A stretch of DNA of 60,303 bases from Mycolicibacterium pyrenivorans (GCF_025821625.1 NZ_JACKSH010000028.1:1-60303), one strand, 5' to 3'. Counted from the first letter of the stretch, positions 9,229 through 18,755 are shown. A program made the numbers and translations. Notes: a model not told the origin generated them from the letters alone.

Positions 9229-10319
9229 GACCTCTCCTCGATCATCGCGGCGGCTCGGCGGCGGGCGAAGCGACCTCTCAGCGCCAGTGACACGTAGACG
9301 AGGGCGACCAGGACGGGGACCTCGATCAGCGGTCCGACGACCCCGGCAAGTGCCTGCCCGGATGTCGCACCGTAGGTGGCGATGGCCACCGCGATCGCCA
9401 GCTCGAAGTTGTTGCCTGCGGCGGTGAACGCGAGGGTGGTGGTGCGCTCGTAGCCCAACCCGATCGCGGTGCCGACGAGGAAGCCGCCGCCCCACATGAT
9501 GGCGAAGTAGGCGAGCAGCGGCAGCGCGATCCTCGCGACATCCCATGGCCTCGAGATGATCTGGTCGCCCTGCAGCGCGAACAGGATGACGATGGTGAAC
9601 AGTAGGCCGTACAGTGCCCACGGCCCGATTCTGGGCAGGAACCTGCTCTCGTACCACTCGCGGCCCTTGGCCTTCTCGCCGAACCGGCGCGTCAGATAGC
9701 CGGCCAGCAGGGGTATTCCGAGGAAGATGAGGACCGACTTGGCGATCTGCCACACCGAGGTGTCGATGGTCGTCTGCTCCAGTCCGAGCCACCCCGGCAG
9801 CACGGAGAGATAGAACCAGCCCAGAACCGCGAACATGACGACCTGGAACACCGAGTTGATCGCGACGAGCACCGCGGCGGCCTCCCGATCGCCGCAGGCG
9901 AGGTCGTTCCAGATGATGACCATCGCGATGCAGCGAGCGAGGCCGACGATGATCAAGCCGGTGCGGTACTCGGGAAGATCCGGAAGCAGCAGCCACGCCA
10001 GGGTGAACATCAGCGCCGGACCGAGGATCCAGTTCAGGAACAGTGAGGACACAAGGAGCCTGCGGTCGCCGGTGACCGTGTCGAGTCGGTCGTAGCGGAC
10101 CTTGGCCAACACCGGGTACATCATGACGAGCAGGCCGATGGCGATGGGGAGCGAAATCCCGTCGAGTTCAACCGCACTCAACGCTTCGCCAAGGCCCGGG
10201 ATCATCCGGCCGAGCAGCAGTCCCGCGACCATGGCAACGCCGATCCACAGCGGCAGCAGTCGGTCCAGCGTGGACAGCTTCGCCACGACGGTGCTGTGGG
10301 CGTCGGTCGGTGCGCTCAT
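9225..10319 (-). CDS. acr3: ACR3-family arsenite efflux carrier
   Basis: A 364-residue membrane protein with about ten hydrophobic segments. Key ACR3 features are present: the conserved Cys at 130 in LARCIAMVIIWNDLACGDRE, the NSVFQ segment, and GNNFELAIAVAI with the conserved Glu in the ninth helix. It exports As(OH)3, alone or energised by ArsA. It is coupled on both sides by ATGA overlaps, to arsR upstream and to arsC downstream. Confidence 0.95.
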   Translation of the reverse strand: MSAPTDAHSTVVAKLSTLDRLLPLWIGVAMVAGLLLGRMIPGLGEALSAVELDGISLPIAIGLLVMMYPVLAKVRYDRLDTVTGDRRLLVSSLFLNWILGPALMFTLAWLLLPDLPEYRTGLIIVGLARCIAMVIIWNDLACGDREAAAVLVAINSVFQVVMFAVLGWFYLSVLPGWLGLEQTTIDTSVWQIAKSVLIFLGIPLLAGYLTRRFGEKAKGREWYESRFLPRIGPWALYGLLFTIVILFALQGDQIISRPWDVARIALPLLAYFAIMWGGGFLVGTAIGLGYERTTTLAFTAAGNNFELAIAVAIATYGATSGQALAGVVGPLIEVPVLVALVYVSLALRGRFARRRAAAMIEERS

Positions 10320-10690
10320 CGCACAATCTCCTCGATGCAGGTCTCAGATGGTGTGGCGGTTCCGCCCTCGGTTTGCAGGACCGCTGAAAGTCGTTGCAGC
10401 GCTGCGGGGATGATCCGGTAGTAGACCCACGAGCCACGTCGCTCGCTGTCCAGGATGCCTGCCGACCGAAGCACCTTGAGGTGGTGGGAGATCGTCGGTT
10501 GGGACAGATCGAAGGTTCCGGAGATGTCGCAGACGCAGGCTTCGGCACCGGAATGGCCGGCGATCAAGCTCAACAGTCGCAGTCGCACGGGGTCGCCGAG
10601 TGCCTTGAACATCTGGGCAAGGGAAACGCACGCCGCTTCGTCGAGTGCCGCCCTGTCGGGGGCGCAGAGCAGCGTCGGCTGATTCGACAT
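10316..10690 (-). CDS. arsR: ArsR-family arsenic repressor 1
   Basis: A 124-residue winged-helix repressor: MFKALGDPVRLRLLSLI near 27-43, then EACVCDISGTFDLSQPTISHHLKVLRSAGI covering the metalloid motif (CVC at about 52-54) and recognition helix. The CxC pair at the start of the DNA-binding helix is the classic As(III)-sensing position. It heads the arsR-acr3-arsC operon. A perfect dyad lies three bases upstream of its start codon (10693-10714), suggesting autoregulation of a very short leader. Confidence 0.92.
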   Translation of the reverse strand: MSNQPTLLCAPDRAALDEAACVSLAQMFKALGDPVRLRLLSLIAGHSGAEACVCDISGTFDLSQPTISHHLKVLRSAGILDSERRGSWVYYRIIPAALQRLSAVLQTEGGTATPSETCIEEIVR

Positions 10691-10692
10691 CC

Positions 10693-10714
10693 TTCGATAT
10701 TGACAGGTATCGAA
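10693..10714. promoter_or_regulatory. ArsR operator E before arsR1
   Basis: TTCGATA-N8-TATCGAA, a perfect 7-bp inverted repeat immediately upstream of the arsR start codon. The inner bases CGATATTGACA resemble the other operators of the island (sites A, B, C). Confidence 0.7.
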
Positions 10715-10771
10715 TCGGTCGGCAAACCGAGGGCCGCGCGATGCCGAGCCCGGGGACGCACTGCAGTGGTG

Positions 10772-12118
10772 TCACGTGCCAATCGGATTGAGCGACAACG
10801 ACAGCGGCGGTGTTTCCGCGGGGGCGGACCCGCAGCCGCTCGGTTCCGGCACCTCGGGTGCATCGGCCAGGCCCGCACCGTTGCACACGCCCGTCTCGGG
10901 TAACACCAGCTCCACGCGCCGGGCGCCGTCGTGATCACCGGCCAGTTCGGCAGCCACGCTGCGCACCTGCTCATAGCCGGTCAAGGCGAGAAACGTCGGT
11001 GCCCGGCCGTAGGACTTCATCCCGACGATGTAGAGGCCCGGCTCCTCCGGATGCGTCAACTCGGCGGCGCCGTGCGGTGGCACGCTGCCACACGAATGCA
11101 CGTTGGGGTCGATCTCGGGGGCCAGTTCGAGCGGCGCCTGCAGCACGGGATCGAGTGCGAGGCGCATCTCCGACAGGAACGACAGGTCCGGCCGGAAGCC
11201 GGTCAGCACCACCACGTGGTCGGCCGGTGGCAGCGCGCGCCCGTCCTCGGCGATGAGCACCGCCCGTCCGCCGTCGAGGTCGACACGTTCGGTTCGGAAC
11301 CCGGTGACCATCGTGGCCAGACCGGCATCCACCGCTGCGTGGGCACGGGCGCCGAGTGCGCCGCGTTGCGGCAGGGCGTCGGACGCGCCGCCGCCGAATG
11401 TGTCGCCGATGACCCCGCGGCGGAGGACCCAGGTCACCGTGGTGGCGGGGTGCCTGCGGACGACCTCCGCCAGCTCGATCACCGCCGTCATGGCGGAATG
11501 GCCGCTGCCCACGATCACGATGTGCCGGTCGGCCCAGGTGGTCGAGTCCGCGGGGGTGGGAGGCGTTTACGTCACCACGCCCGCTGCGGCGGCCGCCCGC
11601 TCCCCGAGAGCGGGAAGGCCGTCGGCGCCCGCCGGACTGGGCTGTGACCAGGTGCCCGACGCATCGATGACCGCGCGAGCGGACCACGCCGATTCGCGCC
11701 CGTCGTGCTCGATGGCGTGCACGACGAACGGCGCGCTGTCGCGGCCCTCGGTCACCACCCGGTCATGTCCACGCCGCGACACCCCGGTCACCCGGGTGCG
11801 ATAGCGGACGCGCTCACCGAGCGCGTCGGCCAGTGGCGTCAGGTACGCGTCGACCCATTCGCCGCCGGTGGGATAACCGGCCCGCGGGGCCGTCCAACCC
11901 GTTGGCTCCAGCACGCGGGCGGCCGCGGAGTCCACCAGCTCGGGCCAGGGGGAGAACGTTCGGATGCGCGACCACTGCGCAACCGCGGCACCCGGGCCGG
12001 TGCCGGCCTCGAACACCACGGCGTCCAGGCCCCGCTCGAGCAGATGGGCGGCCGCGGCCAGCCCCTGTGGGCCGGCGCCGATCACGACAACAGGCAACTC
12101 GGACATCGCACTCCTCAC
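10772..12118 (-). pseudogene. ArsO-like FAD/NAD(P)-binding flavoprotein interrupted by an in-frame TAA
   Basis: Two pieces in the same reading frame: residues 1-183 (12118-11567) and the remainder down to 10772. The first half starts MRSAMSELPVVVIGAGPQGL with the FAD Rossmann motif and IRTFSPWPELVDSAA. The second half resumes with HIVIVGSGHSAMTAVIELAE, the NAD(P)-binding glycine motif, and ends with a Cys/Pro-rich tail. Only the TAA at 11569-11567 separates them, and flanking codons remain in frame. The intact product would be a ~448-residue class-B-monooxygenase-like flavoprotein of the type found in ars clusters as ArsO. Whether the stop is real, read through or a sequencing error cannot be decided here. 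Confidence 0.8.
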
Positions 12119-12137
12119 ATCGATGATCTTCGATGCG
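12118..12137 (-). promoter_or_regulatory. ArsR-type operator D
   Basis: On the minus strand CATCGAAGATCATCGATG, containing a perfect 6-bp dyad CATCGA-N6-TCGATG. It overlaps the start of the ArsO-like gene and faces site C across the divergent promoter. Confidence 0.55.
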
Positions 12138-12154
12138 TCCCACTGTGCTCAATG

Positions 12155-12174
12155 CATCGAAGTTTGTCAATATG
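12155..12174 (+). promoter_or_regulatory. ArsR-type operator C
   Basis: CATCGAAGTTTGTCAATATG, 17 bases before the arsR2 ATG at 12192. It is the closest match to sites A and B at the MFS gene. Confidence 0.65.
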
Positions 12175-12191
12175 TATGCCATGATGGGGTC

Positions 12192-12566
12192 ATGACCAGC
12201 GCAGCGACGCCCGTCGGTGTCGACCACCTCGCGGCCTGCTGTTCCCCGATGACCGGCGGCATTCTCGACGACGCGGCGAGCGAGCGGCTCGCCGCGGTGT
12301 TCAAGGCCCTCGCCGATCCGGCCCGGGTCAAGCTGCTGTCCCTGATCGCCGCGGCCGACTGTGGCGAGGCGTGTGCATGCGACCTGACCGTTCCGCTGGG
12401 TCTGAGTCAGCCGACGGTGTCACACCACATGAAGTTGCTCGTCGGAGCCGGGCTGGTCGAGCGCGAACAGCGAGGTAAATGGGCGTACTACCGGGTCGAC
12501 CACGACGCGCTGGAGCGCGTCGCGGCGTTGATCGCTCCCGGGCGCCGGCCTCCGGCCCGAGGATGA
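12192..12566 (+). CDS. ArsR-family repressor 2
   Basis: A 124-residue ArsR/SmtB protein. After a Cys pair near the N-terminus (AACCSPM), FKALADPARVKLLSLI is followed by GEACACDLTVPLGLSQPTVSHHMKLL, with the As(III)-type CxC in the DNA-binding helix, and GKWAYYRV. It is transcribed divergently from the ArsO-like gene; operators C and D lie between. The convergent arsenate reductase ends only two bases after its stop. It is the likely owner of the CATCGA-type operators. Confidence 0.9.
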   Translation: MTSAATPVGVDHLAACCSPMTGGILDDAASERLAAVFKALADPARVKLLSLIAAADCGEACACDLTVPLGLSQPTVSHHMKLLVGAGLVEREQRGKWAYYRVDHDALERVAALIAPGRRPPARG

Positions 12567-12568
12567 GA

Positions 12569-13246
12569 CTATCCGGCGGCCGGGACGTCGAGTTCGGTGA
12601 GTAGTGCGCGGACCCGACTCTCGATCTCGTCGCGGATCGGTCTGACATCCTCGACGCTCTGGCCGGCCGGATCGTCGAGCTTCCATTCCTCGTAGCGACG
12701 GCCGGGGAACACCGGGCAGGCGTCGCCGCACCCCATGGTGATGATCACGTCGGCCGCGCGCACGATCTCGTCTGTCCAGGGCTTGGGATACTCGCGGGAG
12801 ATGTCGATGCCGCGCTCGGCCATGGCCGCCACTGCGGCCGGGTTCACCTCGTTGCCCGGTTCGGAGCCGCCGGACCAGGCAACGGCGGCGTCGCCCGCCA
12901 TCGTGGTGAAGAAGCCCATCGCCATCTGTGACCGCCCGGCGTTGTGGGTGCAAAGGAACAATACGGTCGGCTTACCGTCGTGGTGCTTGCCCTCCACCTT
13001 GGCCAGGGCCCGAAGTCGTTGCCGGGCAAAGCGTTCGGCGAGAAGCGGGAGGAAGTTGGGGATGCTGGCGCGGCCGGCGAACTGGTCGTAGGACGAATGC
13101 AGGAAGCGTTCGATGGTCTCGACGCCGTAGATGTCGTCGAACTCCTTCTGCAGCTGGGTTGCGGCGGACTTCAGCGCCAGGCGCTGATCGATGGACAGGT
13201 CCTGTCTGATGTGCGAATCGGCTGTGGGTGTGGCGCTGTCGGTCAT
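12569..13246 (-). CDS. arsC: Arsenate reductase with N-terminal helical domain
   Basis: A 225-residue protein. Residues 1-88 form a helical N-terminal extension (RLALKSAATQLQKEF, IERFLHSSYDQF) as found in several actinobacterial arsenate reductases. Residues 92-222 are an LMW-phosphatase domain with the complete catalytic loop CTHNAGRS (Cys99 to Arg105), DVIITMGCGDACPVFPG and WKLDDPAG. It is expected to reduce arsenate through an arseno-mycothiol intermediate. It starts with ATG at 13246, 13 bases after the ArsR-phosphatase fusion gene, so the two form an operon. Confidence 0.92.
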   Translation of the reverse strand: MTDSATPTADSHIRQDLSIDQRLALKSAATQLQKEFDDIYGVETIERFLHSSYDQFAGRASIPNFLPLLAERFARQRLRALAKVEGKHHDGKPTVLFLCTHNAGRSQMAMGFFTTMAGDAAVAWSGGSEPGNEVNPAAVAAMAERGIDISREYPKPWTDEIVRAADVIITMGCGDACPVFPGRRYEEWKLDDPAGQSVEDVRPIRDEIESRVRALLTELDVPAAG

Positions 13247-13259
13247 GGTGTTCTCCTTG

Positions 13260-13937
13260 TCAGGCGGACTTCACATTGGGTACGAGATGCACAATCCGGT
13301 CGGTGAGCTCGCCGACCGCGGCATCGAAGGCCTCGACGCGCTCGGTGCGGGCCGGGTCGGGGACCGACCAGTGCAGGCGGGTCAGCTCGCCGGGCAGCTC
13401 CTCATGGGCGTTGTCGCAGACCGCGATGACCAGATCGTCGGCGGCCAGCACATCGCCCAGATGGCGCGGTGTGTGCGGGCGCAGATGCAGCTTGTGACGG
13501 CGTGCGGCGGCAACCGCCCCGGGGTGGACGCGGGCGGCGGGGTGGGTGCCCGCCGAGGTGGCGGGCAGCTCACTGCGACGGTTCCAGATCGCCGCGGCGA
13601 GCTGGCTGCGCGCGGAGTTCTGGGTGCAGACGAAGACCACCCGGTGGGCGCGGCGCTGCGCGGAGGGCACCAGCGTTTCCAGTGCCGGGCGGTTGAGGCT
13701 CAGATAGGTCCGTCGACCGTCGGCTTCGGAGCGGGTGTCGCGGACGACGCCGGCCCTCTTGAGCACGCCGAGATGGTGGGCCAGCAGGTTCGACTGCATG
13801 TCCAGCACGGCGCGCAGCTCAGACGGCGAGGCGTCGGCCAGCAGCAGGTGATCGACGATCGCCAGCCGGGCGGGGTCGGAGAGCGCGGCGAAGACGGCGG
13901 CGCGCCTCGCCGTGCCGGCATTTACCTCAATGGACAT
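13260..13937 (-). CDS. ArsR-arsenate reductase fusion protein
   Basis: A 225-residue two-domain protein. Residues 10-90 are an ArsR-type winged helix (AVFAALSDPARLAIVDHLLL, then MQSNLLAHHLGVLKRAGV). Residues 98-220 are an LMW-phosphatase domain with a complete loop CTQNSARS (Cys104 to Arg110). The HTH part lacks the CxC sensor of the other two ArsR proteins, so sensing may be done by the phosphatase pocket binding an oxyanion; this is inference. The predicted ATG at 13937 lies inside a large palindrome (13921-13961), so either the start is further in or the gene is autorepressed over its own start codon. Confidence 0.88.
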   Translation of the reverse strand: MSIEVNAGTARRAAVFAALSDPARLAIVDHLLLADASPSELRAVLDMQSNLLAHHLGVLKRAGVVRDTRSEADGRRTYLSLNRPALETLVPSAQRRAHRVVFVCTQNSARSQLAAAIWNRRSELPATSAGTHPAARVHPGAVAAARRHKLHLRPHTPRHLGDVLAADDLVIAVCDNAHEELPGELTRLHWSVPDPARTERVEAFDAAVGELTDRIVHLVPNVKSA

Positions 13938-13961
13938 TGACTCAATGGATACTGAGGTAAA
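13921..13961. promoter_or_regulatory. Nested palindrome at the ArsR-reductase fusion start
   Basis: Outer arms TTTACCTCA (13921-13929) and TGAGGTAAA (13953-13961) are perfect inverted repeats. Inside, TCAATG-GA-CATTGA (13927-13940) is a second perfect dyad, partly repeated as TCAATGGATACTGA. It does not resemble the CATCGA operators, so it is probably the site of the fusion protein itself. Confidence 0.65.
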
Positions 13962-14011
13962 TGCGTCACGTCAATCCCTGCTGCGGATTCGTCGCCTCAC
14001 CCCCCTCGCCG

Positions 14012-14033
14012 GTTCATCTTCCGTTCACCATCC
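14012..14033 (+). promoter_or_regulatory. PHO-box-like direct repeats upstream of pstS
   Basis: GTTCATCTTCC (14012-14022) and GTTCACCATCC (14023-14033) are adjacent 11-bp units. This resembles the GTTCACC repeats bound by PhoP/RegX3-type phosphate regulators in actinobacteria. The pstS start is about 105 bases downstream. Confidence 0.55.
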
Positions 14034-14138
14034 GTAGGGCATCGATTCACAGGTAGCCCCTAGGTTCACAGCCGAGCGGCGAAAGTTCTGCTCGGCGCGA
14101 CATGCGTTTTCCCCGAATCCGTACTTCAAAGGAGCTTC

Positions 14139-15269
14139 GTGAAGGTCAAAAAGACTGGTGCCGCGGTGAGCCTGCTGGCTGCCGGCACCCTGATGCTGTC
14201 GGCGTGTGGCAGTGACGACAACACCGCCTCCTCGGGATCAGGTGACACGGGCTCGGCGCCGACCGGCGACTGCGGCGGCAAGGAGTCGCTGAAGGCCAGT
14301 GGTTCGTCCGCGCAGGCCAACGCGATGACCCGGTTCATCAACGCCTACGAGAAGGACTGCCCCGGGTTCACCCTCAACTACACCTCCTCCGGCTCCGGCG
14401 CCGGCGTCTCCGAGTTCATCGGCGGGCAGACCGACTTCGGCGGCTCGGATTCTCCGCTGAGTGCCGAGAAGGGCGAGTACGACAGGGCCAAGGAACGCTG
14501 CGGCGGCAGCGACGCGTGGAACCTGCCCGCGGTCTTCGGTCCGATCGCAGTCACCTACAACGTCGAGGGTGTCGACGGCCTCGTGCTCGACGGCCCCACG
14601 CTGGGCAAGATCTTCAACGGCACCGTCAAGACGTGGGACGCCCCCGAGATCGCGGCGCTCAACGAAGGCGCCACGCTCCCGGCCGCTCCGATCAACGTGA
14701 TCTTCCGCAGCGACGAGTCGGGCACCACCGACAACTTCCAGAAGTACCTGGATGCAGCCTCGGACGGCGCGTGGGGCAAGGGCGCGGGCAAGTCGTTCGC
14801 CGGCGGTGTCGGCGAGGGCGCGAAGGGCAACGAGGGCACCTCGGCGGCCATCGCGAGCACCCCCGGGTCGATCACCTACAACGAGTGGTCCTTCGCCAAG
14901 GCGCAGAACCTGTCCATCGCCAAGATCATCACCTCGGCGGGACCCGAGCCGGTCGAACTGAACACGGAATCGGCGGGAGTGGCCATCGACGGCGTGAAGT
15001 TCAAGGGTGAGGGCAACGACCTCGTTCTCGACACGGCGTCGTTCTACATGCCCACCGAGCCGGGGTCGTACCCGATCATGCTCGCGGCCTACGAGATCGT
15101 CTGCTCGCAGTACCCCGATCCCGAGGTGGCCACCGCGGTGAAGGCGTTCATGCACTCGGCGCTCGGCAACGGGCAGACCGGTCTCGAGGAGAACGGCTAC
15201 ATCCCGGTGCCCGAGGCGTTCAAGACTCGGCTCACCGAGGCCGTCGACGCCATCAACTCGACGTCCTAG
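14139..15269 (+). CDS. pstS: PstS phosphate-binding lipoprotein
   Basis: A 376-residue lipoprotein: charged N-terminus, hydrophobic stretch and lipobox LSAC with the lipidated Cys at 23. The body matches the periplasmic phosphate-binding family: [12 protein letters not shown], the [11 protein letters not shown] loop and [16 protein letters not shown], which line the phosphate site. GTG at 14139 is preceded by AAAGGAG. It captures phosphate outside the membrane for PstCAB. Arsenate can enter through Pst systems, which makes the neighbouring ars island meaningful. Confidence 0.95.
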   Translation: MKVKKTGAAVSLLAAGTLMLSACGSDDNTASSGSGDTGSAPTGDCGGKESLKASGSSAQANAMTRFINAYEKDCPGFTLNYTSSGSGAGVSEFIGGQTDFGGSDSPLSAEKGEYDRAKERCGGSDAWNLPAVFGPIAVTYNVEGVDGLVLDGPTLGKIFNGTVKTWDAPEIAALNEGATLPAAPINVIFRSDESGTTDNFQKYLDAASDGAWGKGAGKSFAGGVGEGAKGNEGTSAAIASTPGSITYNEWSFAKAQNLSIAKIITSAGPEPVELNTESAGVAIDGVKFKGEGNDLVLDTASFYMPTEPGSYPIMLAAYEIVCSQYPDPEVATAVKAFMHSALGNGQTGLEENGYIPVPEAFKTRLTEAVDAINSTS

Positions 15270-15282
15270 TAGTCACCACCAG

Positions 15283-16332
15283 ATGGCCGTTACACCGGAC
15301 TCGACCGCTGTGGGCTCGTCAGCAGGATCGACGAGCCCACAGCAGATCGGGGATACTCCCGAAATGCCCACGAAACCCGGCAAAGGGTCGGCACTGAGAC
15401 GGGGCGAGGGACGCTGGGGCGACACCGTCTTCAAGTCGATCGCGGTCGCCGCAGGCGCCACCATCATCGGCGCGATCGCCCTGATGGCGCTCTTCCTGAT
15501 CGTCAAGGCGATCCCGTCGCTGCAGGCCAACCAGGCCAACTTCCTCACCAGCACCGAGTTCCTCACCAGCGACTCGGACAACCTGCGCTTCGGCGTTCGC
15601 GACCTGTTCATGGTGACGGTGCTCAGCTCGGTGTTCGCCCTGGCGATCGCCGTGCCCATCGCCATCGGCATCGCGGCGTTCCTGACGAATTACGCGCCGA
15701 GTCGCCTGGCGAAACCGTTCGCGATGCTGGTGGATCTGCTGGCGGCGGTGCCGTCCATCGTGTTCGGTTTGTGGGGCATCTTCGTGCTCGCTCCCTGGCT
15801 CACCCCGGTGGCGACACTGCTCAACGAGAATCTCGGCTGGTTCTTCCTGTTCTCGGACGGCAACGTGTCGCTGGCCGGCGGCGGAACGATCTTCACCGCG
15901 GGCATCGTGCTGGCGGTGATGATCCTGCCGATCATCACGTCGGTCACCCGCGAGGTGTTCGCGCTCACCCCGCGCGGACACGTCGAGGCGGCGCAGGCAC
16001 TCGGCGCCACCAAGTGGGAAGTCGTCCGGATGACGGTGTTCCCCTACGGACGCAGCGGAATGATCGCCGCGTCGATGCTCGGTCTGGGGCGGGCACTCGG
16101 TGAGACGATCGCGATCCTGATCATCCTGCGCACCGCCGCGCAGGCCGGCACCTGGTCGCTGTTCGACGGCGGCTACACGTTCGCGTCCAAGATCGCCTCG
16201 GCAGCAGCGGAGTTCAGTGCACCGCTGCCGACAGGTGCTTACATCGCCGCCGGCTTCGTGCTGTTCGCGCTGACCTTCGTGGTCAACGCGCTGGCTCGGG
16301 CAGCGGCAGGCGGAAGGGTCAGTGGAGGATGA
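15283..16332 (+). CDS. pstC: PstC phosphate ABC permease
   Basis: A 349-residue permease. A hydrophilic N-terminal extension of about 50 residues precedes six predicted membrane helices. The EAA-type cytoplasmic loop ([22 protein letters not shown]) lies around residue 228-250. ATG at 15283 was chosen; an internal ATG at 15364 would shorten the extension. Its stop overlaps the pstA ATG (ATGA), typical of coupled permease subunits. Confidence 0.93.
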   Translation: MAVTPDSTAVGSSAGSTSPQQIGDTPEMPTKPGKGSALRRGEGRWGDTVFKSIAVAAGATIIGAIALMALFLIVKAIPSLQANQANFLTSTEFLTSDSDNLRFGVRDLFMVTVLSSVFALAIAVPIAIGIAAFLTNYAPSRLAKPFAMLVDLLAAVPSIVFGLWGIFVLAPWLTPVATLLNENLGWFFLFSDGNVSLAGGGTIFTAGIVLAVMILPIITSVTREVFALTPRGHVEAAQALGATKWEVVRMTVFPYGRSGMIAASMLGLGRALGETIAILIILRTAAQAGTWSLFDGGYTFASKIASAAAEFSAPLPTGAYIAAGFVLFALTFVVNALARAAAGGRVSGG

Positions 16333-17231
16333 CGGCAACACTCGACCAGGCGGTGAAGGGTCCCACCTTCCACCCGGTCAGCACCAGTCGCAAGGTGAAG
16401 AACGCGCTGGCGACAACGCTTTTCACCGCGTCGTTCGTGGTGGCGATGGTCCCGCTGGCCTGGCTGATCTACACCGTGCTCGCCAAGGGCGTCACCGCCA
16501 TCGGGTCGTCGACGTGGTGGACCAACTCGCTGGCCGGCGTGCTCCCGGAGCAGTTCGCCGGCGGTGTCTACCACGCGATCTACGGCACACTCATCCAGGC
16601 GGCGATCGCCGCCGTGCTCTCGGTGCCCCTCGGCGTCATGGCTGCGGTGTACCTGGTCGAATACGGCCGGGGCCGGTTCGCCAAGGTCACCACGTTCATG
16701 GTCGACATCCTGGCCGGTGTGCCGTCGATCGTGGCCGCGCTCTTCATCTTCGCGTTGTGGATCGCGACCCTGGGATTCGAGCAGAGCGCGTTCGCGGTCG
16801 CGCTGGCGCTGGTGCTGCTGATGCTTCCCGTCGTCGTCCGCAACACCGAGGAGATGCTGAAACTCGTGCCGGACGAGTTGCGGGAAGCCTCCTACGCGTT
16901 GGGCATCCCGAAATGGAAGACGATCGTGCGCGTCGTCGTGCCCACCGCCCTGCCGGGAATGCTCAGCGGCATCCTGCTGGCCCTCGCCCGCGTCATGGGT
17001 GAGACGGCGCCGGTGCTGGTGCTCGTCGGCTACAGCCGGTCGATCAACATGGATGCCTTCGAAGGCAACATGGCGTCGCTGCCGCTGCTGATCTACACCG
17101 AGCTGGTGAACCCGGAAGCGGCTGGCGCGCTGCGGGTCTGGGGCGCTGCGCTGACCCTCATCCTGATCATTGCGGCGCTGTACCTCGGTGCTGCCTTCAT
17201 CAACCGATACCTGACGCGGAACAGAGTTTAG
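16329..17231 (+). CDS. pstA: PstA phosphate ABC permease
   Basis: A 300-residue permease with six hydrophobic segments and the EAA loop [20 protein letters not shown] near 191-210, which docks the ATPase. It forms the channel with PstC. It is coupled to pstC by a four-base overlap and followed seven bases later by pstB. Confidence 0.93.
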   Translation: MTATLDQAVKGPTFHPVSTSRKVKNALATTLFTASFVVAMVPLAWLIYTVLAKGVTAIGSSTWWTNSLAGVLPEQFAGGVYHAIYGTLIQAAIAAVLSVPLGVMAAVYLVEYGRGRFAKVTTFMVDILAGVPSIVAALFIFALWIATLGFEQSAFAVALALVLLMLPVVVRNTEEMLKLVPDELREASYALGIPKWKTIVRVVVPTALPGMLSGILLALARVMGETAPVLVLVGYSRSINMDAFEGNMASLPLLIYTELVNPEAAGALRVWGAALTLILIIAALYLGAAFINRYLTRNRV

Positions 17232-17238
17232 GAGCCTC

Positions 17239-18015
17239 ATGGCCAAGCGGCTGGATCTCAAGGATCTCAACATCTACTACGGTTCGTTCCACGCCGTCGC
17301 CGACGTGAGCTTGTCTGTCACGCCGCGAAGCGTCACCGCGTTCATCGGACCGTCGGGCTGCGGCAAGTCGACCGTGCTACGAACCCTCAACCGGATGCAC
17401 GAGGTGCTGCCCGGTGCGCGCGTCGAGGGCTCGGTGCTGCTCGACGGTGAGGACATCTATGCCTCGGGCATCGACCCGGTGAGTGTCCGCAAGACCATCG
17501 GCATGGTGTTTCAGCGGCCGAACCCGTTCCCTACCATGTCGATTCGGGACAACGTGGTGGCCGGGCTGAAGCTGCAGGGGGCGCGCAGCAAGAAGAACCT
17601 CGACGAGGTGGCGGAGCGGTCACTCAAGGGCGCCAATCTCTGGAACGAGGTCAAGGACCGCCTGGACAAGCCGGGCGGCGGACTGTCCGGCGGCCAGCAA
17701 CAGCGCCTGTGCATCGCGCGGGCGATCGCCGTGCAGCCCGACGTGTTGTTGATGGACGAGCCGTGCTCTGCCCTCGACCCGATCTCCACGCTGGCGATCG
17801 AGGACCTCATCGCGGAACTGAAGCAGGATTACACGATCGTCATCGTCACCCACAACATGCAGCAGGCCGCTCGTGTCAGTGATCAGACGGCGTTCTTCAA
17901 CCTGGAGGCCACCGGTAAGCCGGGCCGACTCGTCGAGATCGACGACACGGAGAAAATCTTCTCGAACCCGACCCAGAAGGCCACCGAGGACTACATCTCC
18001 GGCCGGTTCGGCTAG
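17239..18015 (+). CDS. pstB: PstB phosphate ABC ATPase (PhoT)
   Basis: A 258-residue ABC ATPase with Walker [10 protein letters not shown] near 34-42, Q-loop VFQRPNPFP, signature LSGGQQQR and Walker [14 protein letters not shown]. It drives phosphate import through PstCA. It occupies the position of M. tuberculosis phoT (Rv0820) and is the last gene of the operon, followed by a strong hairpin. Confidence 0.94.
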   Translation: MAKRLDLKDLNIYYGSFHAVADVSLSVTPRSVTAFIGPSGCGKSTVLRTLNRMHEVLPGARVEGSVLLDGEDIYASGIDPVSVRKTIGMVFQRPNPFPTMSIRDNVVAGLKLQGARSKKNLDEVAERSLKGANLWNEVKDRLDKPGGGLSGGQQQRLCIARAIAVQPDVLLMDEPCSALDPISTLAIEDLIAELKQDYTIVIVTHNMQQAARVSDQTAFFNLEATGKPGRLVEIDDTEKIFSNPTQKATEDYISGRFG

Positions 18016-18034
18016 GCGGTACCGACCAACGAGA

Positions 18035-18060
18035 AAACCCCCGGGGCCACCCGGGGGTTT
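18035..18060. terminator. Bidirectional intrinsic terminator between pstB and phoY2
   Basis: AAACCCCCGG (18035-18044) pairs perfectly with CCGGGGGTTT (18051-18060) over a 6-nt loop, giving a 10-bp stem with A- and T-rich ends. It serves both converging genes. Confidence 0.85.
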
Positions 18061-18077
18061 GTCGTGTGTCCTGGTCA

Positions 18078-18755
18078 TCAGTGAGAGGCAGGCAACTCCG
18101 ACACCTCTTCGTCGTCGGAGGTCTTTCCGGTGATCTGGAAGATGACCCGGCGAGCCACCTCGACCGCGTGGTCGGCGAACCGCTCGTAGAAGCGGCCCAG
18201 CAGCGTCACGTCGACGGCAGCGGCGACGCCGTACTTCCACTCACGGTCCATCAGCACGGTGAACAGATGCCGGTGCAGATCGTCCATCGCATCGTCCTCT
18301 TCGCGGATCCGCGCGGCCTTCTCCGGATCGCGGGTGATCAGCACCTCCTGGGCGCTGTTGCCGAGTTCCACTGCGACCCTGCCCATTTCGGCGAAGTAAC
18401 CGTTGACCTCTTCGGGCAGCGCATGCTGAGGGTGGCGGCGGCGCGCGATCTTGGCGACGTGCAGCGCCAGCGCCCCCATCCGGTCGACGTCGGCGACGAT
18501 CTGGATCGAGCCGACGATGGCCCGCAGATCGCCGGCGACCGGAGCCTGCAGCGCCAGGAGCACGAAGGCGCTCTCCTCGGCGCGAACGCTCATCGCTGCG
18601 ATTTGATCGTGGTCGGTGATGACCTGCTCGGCAAGCGCCAGATCAGCCTGCAGCAGTGCCTGAGTGGCTCGCTCCATGGCCTTTCCCGCCAGCCCACACA
18701 TGTCACCGAGCTGACTGGTCAGGGCATCCAACTGCTCGTGGTACGCGGTTCGCAT
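18078..18755 (-). CDS. phoY2: PhoU-like regulator PhoY2
   Basis: A 225-residue all-helical PhoU protein with two repeats of the metal-binding E/DxxxD pattern (for example [20 protein letters not shown] near 78-97 and [18 protein letters not shown] near 187-204). It acts as negative regulator between the Pst transporter and SenX3-RegX3, and in mycobacteria is linked to persister formation. The track frame starts at a GTG; I prefer the adjacent ATG at 18755. It converges with pstB across a shared terminator. Confidence 0.92.
   Translation of the reverse strand: MRTAYHEQLDALTSQLGDMCGLAGKAMERATQALLQADLALAEQVITDHDQIAAMSVRAEESAFVLLALQAPVAGDLRAIVGSIQIVADVDRMGALALHVAKIARRRHPQHALPEEVNGYFAEMGRVAVELGNSAQEVLITRDPEKAARIREEDDAMDDLHRHLFTVLMDREWKYGVAAAVDVTLLGRFYERFADHAVEVARRVIFQITGKTSDDEEVSELPASH

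Noticed and set aside
11567..12118. Two independent genes at the ArsO-like locus
   Set aside because: Both pieces are in the same frame with only one stop between and together make one complete flavoprotein; a two-gene reading is possible but less simple.
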